Assembly (NCBI GenBank): GCA_016190025.1
Contig: JACPRG010000053.1
Coordinates: forward strand, 1-8,832
Direction of reading: 5' to 3'
Length of the DNA stretch: 8,832 nucleotides
Source of the DNA: Candidatus Tectimicrobiota bacterium
GTDB taxonomy: Bacteria > UBA8248 > JACPRG01
The notes below the pieces were generated by a model. The model made no database searches. It had not been told where the DNA came from and saw only the letters and a program-made list of their open reading frames with translations. A program made the position numbers and the translations under genes. Shown here piece after piece: positions 1-5,859 of the stretch. How positions within the stretch are numbered: position 1 is the stretch's first letter; each line of letters opens with the position of its first letter.

Positions 1-205
1 GCTGGAGCGGGAGCAGGTCCCGCCCTGGGGGGCGTTCGGCGGCGAGCCGGGAAACACCTTCCGGGTCACGCTGAACCCGGGAAAGGGCGAGCGCCGCATC
101 CGGGGAAAGGAGACCGTCCCTCTCGCCCAAGGCGACGCGGTCCTGGTCGAGAGCTCCGGCGGTGGGGGATACGGCCCGCCGGAGGAGGGCGCAAAAGCCG
201 GATAG
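1..205 (+). CDS. Hydantoinase B/oxoprolinase family protein, C-terminal end (partial)
   Basis: Only the last 67 codons are inside the window; the frame is open from base 2 and stops with TAG at 203-205. The piece contains GAFGGEPG, a NTFRV strand, a GKE turn, and ends with a glycine-rich ESSGGGGYGPP segment. That arrangement (a GG.PG motif, then a GGGGYG.P tail) is typical of the C-terminus of the HyuB/oxoprolinase-B family, which with HyuA hydrolyses hydantoins or 5-oxoproline using ATP in the cytoplasm. The substrate cannot be told from this end. HyuA is commonly just upstream in such operons but is out of view. The acetyltransferase gene starts 75 bp downstream on the same strand and could be co-transcribed. 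Confidence 0.85.
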   Translation, partial: LEREQVPPWGAFGGEPGNTFRVTLNPGKGERRIRGKETVPLAQGDAVLVESSGGGGYGPPEEGAKAG

Positions 206-280
206 GCGTTTCATGTCCCGCGGCGGCGCCCCGAGGGCGCCCCGGGAAACCCGGCCGTCTTGCAAAGGGAAGGAGCCGCG

Positions 281-817
281 ATGTCGAGAGAGACCGGCGC
301 GAAACCGGAAGGGACGGTCCTGGAGACCGAAAGGCTGCTCCTGCGGCCGTTCGTGCCCGGGGACCTGGAGGCGTTCGCGTCGGTCTTCGCCGACCCCGAG
401 GTCACGCGCTTTCTGGGCTTCGAGTCCGGGTCCTTCGACCGCTGCCGGAGAGAGCTGGAGTTCTGGATGGACGCCTACGGGCGCCAGGGGTTCGGGATGC
501 TGGCCGTGGTGTCCAAGGCGGAAGGGGAGCTCATCGGGCGCTGCGGCTTCGCCCGCTGGGAGGTGGAGGGCGCCCAGGAGGTGGAGCTGGGGTGCGTGTT
601 GAAACGGGAGTATTGGGGGCGGGGACTGGCCACGGAAGCGGCCTCGGCCCTGCGCGACCACGGCTTCCAGACGCTCGGCTTCACCCGCCTGGTCTCGGTC
701 CTGCACCCGGACGACCCGGCCTCCGAGCGCGTGGCCCGGAAGATCGGCATGGCGTACGAGCGGAACGTCCACACGTTCGCCCAGAGGCTCTTGCTGTTCG
801 CCCTGCACCGAACGTAA
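281..817 (+). CDS. GNAT family N-acetyltransferase, RimJ/RimL type
   Basis: This 178-residue cytoplasmic protein is one GNAT domain, the usual length for the RimJ/RimL group, which transfers acetyl from acetyl-CoA to an amino group (protein N-terminus, antibiotic or small amine). It begins the domain with ETERLLLRPF (residues 15-24). The acetyl-CoA-binding motif A sits at residues 112-120 (WGRGLATEA, with R114-G115-L116-A117 as the pyrophosphate loop). Motif B follows as HPDDPASERVARKIGM (142-157), where many relatives have an Asn in place of the His. I chose the ATG at 281 because AGGAG lies at 271-275, five bases upstream; a TTG at 260 in the same frame has no comparable site. The acceptor substrate is unknown. 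It follows the hydantoinase gene by 75 bp and is followed by a strong hairpin. Confidence 0.85.
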   Translation: MSRETGAKPEGTVLETERLLLRPFVPGDLEAFASVFADPEVTRFLGFESGSFDRCRRELEFWMDAYGRQGFGMLAVVSKAEGELIGRCGFARWEVEGAQEVELGCVLKREYWGRGLATEAASALRDHGFQTLGFTRLVSVLHPDDPASERVARKIGMAYERNVHTFAQRLLLFALHRT

Positions 818-838
818 GGGAGGGACCGCAGGGAGGGG

Positions 839-866
839 GTCCGGAGGGGGGCGCCCCGCGCCGGAC
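839..866 (+). repeat. GC-rich inverted repeat (hairpin) after the acetyltransferase gene
   Basis: GTCCGG at 839-844 is complementary to CCGGAC at 861-866, and the interval contains the perfect palindrome GGGGCGCCCC (848-857). A transcript would fold into a stable hairpin starting 21 bp past the acetyltransferase stop. There is no following T-run, so it does not meet the usual picture of an intrinsic terminator. It could still halt exonucleases or act with Rho. The fold is read directly from the sequence; the role is inferred. Confidence 0.5.
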
Positions 867-867
867 C

Positions 868-896
868 TTGCGCCGCGAACGCTGACGTCATATCTT
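868..896 (+). promoter_or_regulatory. Weak promoter candidate with palindromes upstream of the solute-binding protein
   Basis: TTGCGC (868-873) and TATCTT (891-896) are 17 bp apart and could be -35 and -10 boxes, though each matches its consensus poorly. Between and around them lie the 8-bp palindrome TGACGTCA (883-890) and an inverted repeat CGCTGA (880-885) with TCAGCG (896-901). A start near 902 would give a leader of about 24 bases before the ATG at 926. This is tentative. Confidence 0.25.
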
Positions 897-925
897 CAGC
901 GAGAAGCAGTCTCGGGAGCCTTCAG

Positions 926-2110
926 ATGTTGCGCCGCAAACGCTGGCCGACGTTCTTGCCGCTTCTCCTGGCGGGTTGCTGCGCGTCCGCCGGCCCGCTG
1001 ATCAAAGCGTCCCCCACGCCCGACGTCCAGGCCGCGCGCCGGGAAAGGGCCGTGGTCTGGTACACCTCCCTCCGCCGGGAGACCGCCGGGAAGCTCATCG
1101 CCGCCTTCCGGGAGAAACACCCAATCGACGTCGCAGTCTCCCACGGGTCCGACGTGGCGTTGGGGTCGCAGTTCCTGCGGGGCGTCCGGGAGGGCCGGGC
1201 CGAGGTCGACGTCCTTCAGCTGACCGACCCCGGGCTGCTCGCCGGCCTGAAAAGACGCGGGCTCCTGCGCGAGGCCGATGTGCCGAGCCGGCTCAAGGTC
1301 CCTCCCTGGCTCCAGGACCCGGAAGGGTTCTGGGTGGCGACGCACGTCCAGACCGCGGTCCTGGCCTACCGGCGGGACCGGGTGCAGGAGGGAAGTCCGC
1401 CCCGCTCCTGGCGGGACCTGGCCGACCCCCGCTTCCGCGGGCGGCTGGTTCTGCCCGATCCGGCCGAGGGGGGGCCGGCGTTCTACTGGGCGGCGGCCAT
1501 GGAAAGACTTCTCGGGCGGGATTTTCTCGAAGCCCTGGGCAAGAACGCCGCCGCCCTCGTATCCTCGCAGGAGGCGGGGGAACGGATGGCGAGCGGGCGG
1601 CAAGCGGTTTTCGCAGGCGTGTCCGGGGAGGAGGCGTGGCGGGTCGGACGGAGCGGTCAGCCGGTCGAGACCGTGGTCCCGCCGGAAGGAGTCCCCGCGG
1701 TCCCCGCCGCTTCCGCCTTGCCCAAAGGCGCCCCCCACCCTGCGGCGGGCGCCCTGTTCCTCGACTTCCTCCTCTCGCCGGCGGCCCAGCGGGTCCTGGC
1801 GGAAGAGGGTTTCTATCCCGCCCTTCCCGAAGCGGGGCCTCCGGCGGGCCGCACGGCCCTGGACCGGCTCCGGCTCCTCCAGCTTCCCTGGGAGGGGACC
1901 GCCCGGGACGGAGAGGCCCTTCGACAAAGACTCCGGCAAACCCTGAAGGCCGGGGCGTCCGCTGGCGTCCCCGCCCCTCCGCCCGCCCTCGCGCGCGCGC
2001 CTTTGAGACCCATCCCGCCGCCGTCGCCGAAGGCTCTGCCGGCGGACCCCCCGCATCCCTGCGGGAGGCTTATCTCCCGGGACCCCGGCAGGACGCCCTC
2101 AGGGGCGTGA
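926..2110 (+). CDS. ABC transporter substrate-binding lipoprotein, family 1 (iron/thiamine-like)
   Basis: The protein has 394 residues. The N-terminus (RRKR, a short hydrophobic stretch, then the lipobox LAGC with Cys18) marks a lipoprotein, so it should sit in the periplasm anchored to a membrane. The fold signs of the family 1 solute-binding proteins (AfuA/FbpA-like) are present: the first strand VVWYTSL (43-49), DLADPRFRGRLVLPDP (164-179), and the C-terminal LPKGAPHPAAGALFLDFLLS (265-284) followed by AQRVLAEEGFYP. I do not see the adjacent Tyr pair that binds iron in FbpA, so the ligand is open. No permease or ATPase gene is adjacent. From about residue 342 the protein becomes a Pro/Ala/Arg-rich tail of some 53 residues not expected in the family; it runs into the convergent gene, overlapping it by 12 bp. 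The ATG at 926 follows GGGAG (914-918). Confidence 0.8.
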   Translation: MLRRKRWPTFLPLLLAGCCASAGPLIKASPTPDVQAARRERAVVWYTSLRRETAGKLIAAFREKHPIDVAVSHGSDVALGSQFLRGVREGRAEVDVLQLTDPGLLAGLKRRGLLREADVPSRLKVPPWLQDPEGFWVATHVQTAVLAYRRDRVQEGSPPRSWRDLADPRFRGRLVLPDPAEGGPAFYWAAAMERLLGRDFLEALGKNAAALVSSQEAGERMASGRQAVFAGVSGEEAWRVGRSGQPVETVVPPEGVPAVPAASALPKGAPHPAAGALFLDFLLSPAAQRVLAEEGFYPALPEAGPPAGRTALDRLRLLQLPWEGTARDGEALRQRLRQTLKAGASAGVPAPPPALARAPLRPIPPPSPKALPADPPHPCGRLISRDPGRTPSGA

Positions 2111-3652
2111 AACGAAGATGGGGTTGGTGATGAGGCGCCCCGTGGGGGGGGCTTCCGCGTCCAGCCGGTAGTAAACCTTTCCAGGGGGGGGAGGCCCGCG
2201 ATCGGTGTACTGGGCCTGGAGGGGGGGGTTCCCCCGGAAGGTCTGCACGACCTCCCCGTTGCGGATGAGCCGGACCGTCAGGTCCGCAGGGCTGTCGTCC
2301 TGGGTGGAGATGCGGAACCGGATTTCGGGCGGGTGGTCGGAAGGCACCGTTTCGCCTGAGAGCGCCATCAACCCCCGGTCCTTCGAGACGACCGAAAACT
2401 CGTCCAGCCTCAGCCTGGACGGGCCGCGCCCCCGGAGCACATACATCCTCCCCTTCAGGAGGGCCGAGAGGACCTCGGCCTCGGTCCGGTCCTTCAGCAG
2501 GAACACCGTCTGAACGTCCGAGAGTTTCGCCGGGCGCTGAAGCTCGCGGAGGCTGTGGACGTCCATCCCCCCGAAGGCCCAGACGGGGGACTCGCGCCTG
2601 CCCCGGACGTAATCCCCGAGAACGAGGTCCCATTGCCGGCCGGACACAAGACCGTTCCCGGAGATCACGTTGAAGGCGGTGTATCCCCGGGATTGAAGAA
2701 GGACCTCCAGGTGCGGAGGCGTCTCCAACGCAAAGGGGCCGAGCTTTTGCTCTCGCGGGACGGAACCCGGATGAGCCCAGAGCGCGATCCCGCCCAGCCG
2801 GACGGCCGCGTCGATGAAGGCCTGGTACGGCTGGATGCCCGGGTCGCCGCGGTAGGGATCGCTCGGGGGCTTCAGAAAGGGAAGCGCGTTCACCGTCAGC
2901 GGCAGGAACGCGAGAAAGGCCAGGAAACCCAGGGCCCGCCGGTATCCCCGCCGAAACATCAGGACGACCCCGATCAGGACGACCAGAAAGCCGGCGCCCG
3001 GAAGAAGGTACGCCCAGACGGTGGCGGGCAGCGCGGAGGCGCCTCTTTCCCTGAGGAGGTCGAGGGTCGGCCCTCCCGCGACGGGCAGCGCCAGGAAATC
3101 TTCGGGCCTGGAGAGCCCGAGCACGAGCAGGTGGCGGTGCCAGTTGTGGGCCACCAGGTCTCCCCGGAACAAATCCCCGCTGAAGTGATAGTGGGCCGCG
3201 GCCTCAATGCCGGGGACCAGGAGGAGGTTTGGGTGTCTTCGGCTCGCCTCGGCGGCGGCGGCCAGGTACTCCCGCGCGCCCAACCGAAAGACCGAGCGCC
3301 CCTCGGCCTGCACCCGAAGCAGGTTCCGCAGGGGGTAGACCCCCCAGGCCAAAGAGGCCAGGGCCTGGTCCGTGAGGACGAGAATGTCGAGGCCCTCTTC
3401 TTCGGCCCGCTTGGCCAGCTCTTCGACGGACAGATCCCCGGAGCTGAAGGTCGAGTGGACGTGGATGGCCGCCCGGTACGGCCGGAGGGTCTGGGCGCCG
3501 GCCCCGCTCGAAACAATCCAGGCGAGGCAGAGAAACACCACGGCGGAAACGACCGCCGGATGGGGGGCGGAAGGGAGCCGCCGCTCCCCGGCGGGCCGGC
3601 GTCTTTGACCACCGTCAGAAAAAGGACAGAAGAAAAAAGGTTGGAATCCCAT
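2099..3652 (-). CDS. Exported PHP-domain (CehA/McbA-like) metallohydrolase with an internal membrane hairpin
   Basis: This 517-residue protein carries metal motifs of the PHP superfamily, which hydrolyses phosphoesters or related bonds. They are HVHSTFSSGD (H64, H66, D73), LTDQ (93-96, normally LTDH), GIE (E150) with H154/H156, WAHPG (H294) and MDVHS (D364, H366). A hydrophobic segment near 35-55 ending GAGAQT looks like a signal peptide after an unusually long basic leader. Two further membrane helices (about 211-232 and 240-259) are joined by a short basic loop (RRGYRR). They sit between the E150 and H294 motifs, so by the positive-inside rule both halves of the catalytic domain face outside. 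Residues 415-517 look like a beta-sandwich ending in TNPIFV. The substrate is unknown. The ATG at 3652 lies inside the upstream small ORF and has only a weak ribosome site, so the start is uncertain. The 3' end overlaps the convergent gene by 12 bp. Confidence 0.8.
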   Translation of the reverse strand: MGFQPFFFCPFSDGGQRRRPAGERRLPSAPHPAVVSAVVFLCLAWIVSSGAGAQTLRPYRAAIHVHSTFSSGDLSVEELAKRAEEEGLDILVLTDQALASLAWGVYPLRNLLRVQAEGRSVFRLGAREYLAAAAEASRRHPNLLLVPGIEAAAHYHFSGDLFRGDLVAHNWHRHLLVLGLSRPEDFLALPVAGGPTLDLLRERGASALPATVWAYLLPGAGFLVVLIGVVLMFRRGYRRALGFLAFLAFLPLTVNALPFLKPPSDPYRGDPGIQPYQAFIDAAVRLGGIALWAHPGSVPREQKLGPFALETPPHLEVLLQSRGYTAFNVISGNGLVSGRQWDLVLGDYVRGRRESPVWAFGGMDVHSLRELQRPAKLSDVQTVFLLKDRTEAEVLSALLKGRMYVLRGRGPSRLRLDEFSVVSKDRGLMALSGETVPSDHPPEIRFRISTQDDSPADLTVRLIRNGEVVQTFRGNPPLQAQYTDRGPPPPGKVYYRLDAEAPPTGRLITNPIFVSRP

Positions 3653-3746
3653 ATGCCGCCAGGGTGAGAATCAGCAGGAGGTAGAGCAGGCACGCCAGGG
3701 CCAGGTACTTACCGAAGCGGCGACGGTGGCCGTAACGCCACGGCAT
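3615..3746 (-). CDS. Small single-pass membrane protein, 43 residues (hypothetical)
   Basis: An ATG at 3746 opens a 43-codon frame ending in TGA at 3617-3615. Its Shine-Dalgarno is among the strongest in the window: on the minus strand GGAGGAGGGGG, with AGGAGG at 3761-3756, nine bases from the ATG. The predicted product has a basic N-terminus (MPWRYGHRRRFGK), then a continuous hydrophobic stretch (YLALACLLYLLLILTLAAYG), and ends in aromatic residues (FFLLSFF). This implies one membrane helix with the N-terminus inside. Its last 38 bases overlap the start of the PHP gene in another frame, which would allow translational coupling. I do not recognise a family. The alternative is that the Shine-Dalgarno and ATG mark the real beginning of the unit and the PHP gene is reached by coupling or by a frameshift; the sequence alone cannot tell. 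Confidence 0.55.
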   Translation of the reverse strand: MPWRYGHRRRFGKYLALACLLYLLLILTLAAYGIPTFFLLSFF

Positions 3747-3894
3747 CTCTCTCCCCCTCCTCCGTGAAACCGCTTGAGGGGACGTGTCCCAGGTCCTCGC
3801 ACGATGGAACCTGGTTGTCCGACGGGTCCTTCCGCCCCTTTCCCGCCGAGCGTGGCCGCCGAAGTTCAGTGAAAATTCAGGCCCCCCAGGAAAC

Positions 3895-3958
3895 CGGCGG
3901 CGGGGTTCCAGTCGGCGGGCTACCTGGCTCCCTTCGGTTCCCCAGGAATCCGCCGCCG
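3895..3958. repeat. Long imperfect inverted repeat in the PHP/egtD intergenic region
   Basis: Bases 3895-3909 (CGGCGGCGGGGTTCC) pair with 3945-3958 (GGAATCCGCCGCCG) as 13 Watson-Crick pairs and one G-T pair, with a single bulged G. They enclose a 35-base loop that contains CCTGG and CCAGG. The 5' arm can instead pair with GGAAACC at 3889-3895, making a smaller alternative hairpin. Both strands could form it, so it may be part of the leader of either divergent unit. It lies about 150 bases upstream of the minus-strand ATG at 3746 and 310 bases upstream of egtD. The pairing is seen directly; function is unknown. Confidence 0.45.
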
Positions 3959-3972
3959 TTCATCTTACCATC

Positions 3973-3987
3973 ATCCCGATGCGGGAT
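3973..3987. repeat. Perfect short inverted repeat ATCCCG-ATG-CGGGAT
   Basis: A six-base perfect inverted repeat with a three-base spacer lies 14 bp from the larger hairpin. It could be a small stem-loop or a half-site pair for a DNA-binding regulator in the divergent region. There is no T-run after it on either strand. It is seen in the sequence; the role is a guess. Confidence 0.35.
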
Positions 3988-4268
3988 CACCCGTTTCTTC
4001 CCCGGGCGCGCATCTCTTCCGGGCTGGCGCTCCGGCCGAACCCCTGCTAAATTGAGGGGAGTCGCGTCGGGGGCTGGCTGCAATCCGTCTTCCTCTTCCG
4101 CCTTTCGCAATCGGCAGACAGGGCCGCGGCGGCGGTTTCAGGAAGCCTCCGCTTTTCCGTTTCGTTTCGGCGCTCGACGGATGCCCCAGGCCAGGGGAGG
4201 GGGCGGATCCCTTCCAGACCCGCAGGCGCCCGGAACGCCCCGCTTCCCGAGAGGGCCGCCGGAAGAGA

Positions 4269-5273
4269 ATGATGGCCAAAACCGCACAGACAGCCTCCTA
4301 CCCCCGCCGGGCCGGGGTCGCGATCGACGTCCTGGAAACGCTCGACTTGGAAGAGACGCGGTCGGAAATTCGTCTCGGCCTGCTGCGCCGCCCGCGCGAG
4401 ATCTCCCCCAAATTTTTCTACGACGACCGCGGGGCGGCCTTGTTCGAGCGGATCTGTGATTTGCCCGAGTACTATCTGACGCGCACCGAGCGTGCCCTGC
4501 TGACTCGGTTCGCGGACCGCATCGCGGAATGGAGCCGGGCGGACGCCTTGGTGGAGCTGGGCTCCGGCTCCTCCAGCAAGACCCGTCTGTTGCTGGACGC
4601 CCTGGCGCGGATGGGGAGACTCTCTCTCTACGTTCCCCTCGACGTCAACGAAGGCGCCGTCCAGCGGGTGGCGGCGGACCTCACGGCGGACTACCCGGGC
4701 CTGCGGGTTCACGGCGTGGTGGGCGACTTCATGAAGCACCTCGACTACATACCGGACGGAGGGAGGCGGCTCGTCATTTTCCTGGGGGGCACCATCGGTA
4801 ACCTGCGTCCCCACCGGGCGGTGGCGCTCCTTTCGCGCGTCTCGGCGCAGATGAGGCCGGGGGAGTTCTTTCTGCTGGGGACCGACCTGATCAAGGACGT
4901 GGACAGGCTGGAGGCCGCCTACAACGACGCCCAGGGCGTCACAGCGCAGTTCAACAAGAACGTCCTCCGGGCCTTGAACAACCTGTTGAACGCCGATTTC
5001 GACCCGGACGCCTTCGAGCACCGCGCGTTCTACGACCGGGAGCACAACTGGATCGAGATGCGGCTTCGGTCCAGGCGCCGGCAGATCGTCCGGTTGCCGG
5101 GCGTGGCCCTGGAGATCGCCTTCCACGAAGGCGAGGAGATCCTGACCGAGATCAGCGCCAAGTACGACCGGCGGGGCGTGCAGCACATGCTGGAGAGGAG
5201 CGGCTTCCGGCCGGTGGAGTGGATGACCGACCCGGAGAGCCTCTTCGCCCTGTCCCTCGCGAAGAAGGTCTGA
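4269..5273 (+). CDS. egtD: L-histidine N-alpha-methyltransferase (EgtD)
   Basis: The 334-residue cytoplasmic enzyme uses three S-adenosylmethionine to convert histidine to hercynine, the first step of ergothioneine synthesis. Family landmarks run in order: FYDDRG (50-55), PEYYLTRTE (66-74), the SAM loop ELGSGSSSKT (96-105), PLDVNE (123-128), GTIGNL (174-179), AYND (217-220), FNKNVL (228-233) and TEISAKY (293-299). From memory, the M. smegmatis EgtD (321 residues) binds histidine through Y39, Y56, N166, Y206, E282 and S284. With a constant offset of 12 these fall on Y51, Y68, N178, Y218, E294 and S296, all conserved, so activity is likely. The start is ATGATG at 4269-4274; GGAAG at 4261-4265 is better spaced for the second ATG (4272). 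No egtB or other ergothioneine gene is in the window, so the sulfur-adding step must be encoded elsewhere or be absent. Confidence 0.93.
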   Translation: MMAKTAQTASYPRRAGVAIDVLETLDLEETRSEIRLGLLRRPREISPKFFYDDRGAALFERICDLPEYYLTRTERALLTRFADRIAEWSRADALVELGSGSSSKTRLLLDALARMGRLSLYVPLDVNEGAVQRVAADLTADYPGLRVHGVVGDFMKHLDYIPDGGRRLVIFLGGTIGNLRPHRAVALLSRVSAQMRPGEFFLLGTDLIKDVDRLEAAYNDAQGVTAQFNKNVLRALNNLLNADFDPDAFEHRAFYDREHNWIEMRLRSRRRQIVRLPGVALEIAFHEGEEILTEISAKYDRRGVQHMLERSGFRPVEWMTDPESLFALSLAKKV

Positions 5274-5286
5274 ACCTTCCGCCCGC

Positions 5287-5319
5287 GCGCCGGCTCCCCT
5301 CCCCGCGGCGCCGGCTCCC
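5287..5319. repeat. 12-bp direct repeat in the convergent egtD/ridA gap
   Basis: GCGCCGGCTCCC occurs at 5287-5298 and again, unchanged, at 5308-5319, within the 49-bp gap between the ends of egtD (plus) and the RidA-family gene (minus). The core GCCGGC is self-complementary, so the two copies could also fold on each other. I see no T-run that would make an intrinsic terminator in either direction. With this base composition a chance or slippage origin is quite possible. Confidence 0.35.
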
Positions 5320-5322
5320 GGC

Positions 5323-5724
5323 TCACCCCATGAAGTCGTAAACGGCCTTTCCCTCGGGAGGGCGGACGGCGACGGCTTCCAGGGCGACCTTCTGTCCCTC
5401 GGGCAACGCCCCCACCTGCACGCAGGAGCGAGCCGGCGGGTTCTCCCGAAAGGCCCTCTCCAAGACCCGATCCACGTCGGCGGCGTCCCGCAGGTCGGTC
5501 AGGTAGACCGTGAGCTTCACCACGTGCTCCAGCCTCTGGCCGTTCGCCGCCAACAAGTCCGCGAGGATCTCGATCGATCGGGCGGCCTGTTCCGATGCGA
5601 GGGGTCCCACCACCTCCCCGGATTCGCCGACGCCCCCGATGGCCCCGACGAACGTGAAGCCCTGGCTCTCGACCGCCGGGGGGAAGGGGCCTTCGGCCGC
5701 TCCCGCCCGGATCCCTCTCTTCAC
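5323..5724 (-). CDS. RidA/YjgF/UK114 family protein (enamine/imine deaminase-like)
   Basis: RidA-family proteins are small cytoplasmic trimers that hydrolyse reactive enamines/imines, or act as pathway deaminases such as aminomuconate deaminase. From a GTG at 5724 the product is 133 residues, the usual family size, and begins VKRGIRAG as RidA proteins do. The hallmark NPPARSCVQVGALPEG (95-110) supplies R99, equivalent to Arg105 of RidA, and VALEAVAV (113-120) supplies E116, equivalent to Glu120. The usual GPYSQAV is here GPFPPAV, losing the active-site Tyr, and the FVSGQ loop is FVGAIG, so it may belong to a divergent subgroup. AGG bases lie 8-14 nt before the GTG. An in-frame ATG at 5772 would add 16 residues of no family resemblance and cannot be excluded. 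The UbiD gene ends 135 bp upstream on the same strand, suggesting one transcript. Confidence 0.85.
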   Translation of the reverse strand: MKRGIRAGAAEGPFPPAVESQGFTFVGAIGGVGESGEVVGPLASEQAARSIEILADLLAANGQRLEHVVKLTVYLTDLRDAADVDRVLERAFRENPPARSCVQVGALPEGQKVALEAVAVRPPEGKAVYDFMG

Positions 5725-5791
5725 GCCCCGCGCCTTTTCCTCTGGGCCGCCCGCCGGCAACGCAACCTCCATCCCCCGCCCTTCAGGGTCC

Positions 5792-5808
5792 GGCCGCTTC
5801 CAGCGGTC
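5792..5808 (-). repeat. Stem-loop between the UbiD and RidA genes
   Basis: CCGCT-TCC-AGCGG (5794-5806), extended by a G-T and a G-C pair, makes a seven-pair stem with a three-base loop in the transcript between the two minus-strand genes. There is no U-run, so it is not a clear terminator; it could set relative expression or RNA stability within the unit. Confidence 0.35.
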
Positions 5809-5859
5809 CTCCGCCCGCAGGGTGGCGAGCGGAATCCGGGATGGCCCTCCTTGCCCCCC

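Larger units (their letters stand above)
3764..4268. other. Non-coding divergent region between the PHP unit and egtD
   Basis: About 500 bp lie between the small membrane ORF (minus) and egtD (plus). Long open frames cross it on both strands, but their translations are low-complexity Arg/Pro/Gly/Ser text without domains, and none has a ribosome site, so I treat the stretch as non-coding. It should hold promoters in both directions. The only candidate I can point to is TGCTAAATT (4045-4053), an extended -10 towards egtD with four of six -10 matches and no -35; this would leave a leader of about 200 bases. Two hairpins (3895-3958 and 3973-3987) are listed separately. I see no tRNA or recognised riboswitch. 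Confidence 0.6.

Noticed and set aside
839..866. Intrinsic terminator after the acetyltransferase gene
   Set aside because: The stem is strong but no T-run follows, so I list it as an inverted repeat only.
883..890. TGACGTCA palindrome as a defined operator
   Set aside because: An eight-base palindrome alone is not enough to name a regulator; noted only as part of the promoter candidate.
896..2056. Minus-strand open frame (386 codons) opposite the solute-binding gene
   Set aside because: The plus strand encodes a lipobox and family motifs; the antisense product is low-complexity Arg/Gly/Pro.
2050..2106. Bidirectional terminator between the convergent solute-binding and PHP genes
   Set aside because: Short complementary pieces (CCGCA/TGCGG, GCCC/GGGC) are within coding sequence, have small stems and no T-run.
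3764..4459. Long plus-strand open frame (231 codons) crossing the intergenic region into egtD
   Set aside because: It has no ribosome site, its translation is low-complexity Arg/Pro/Gly/Ser text, and it overlaps the start of egtD in another frame; typical of GC-rich DNA.
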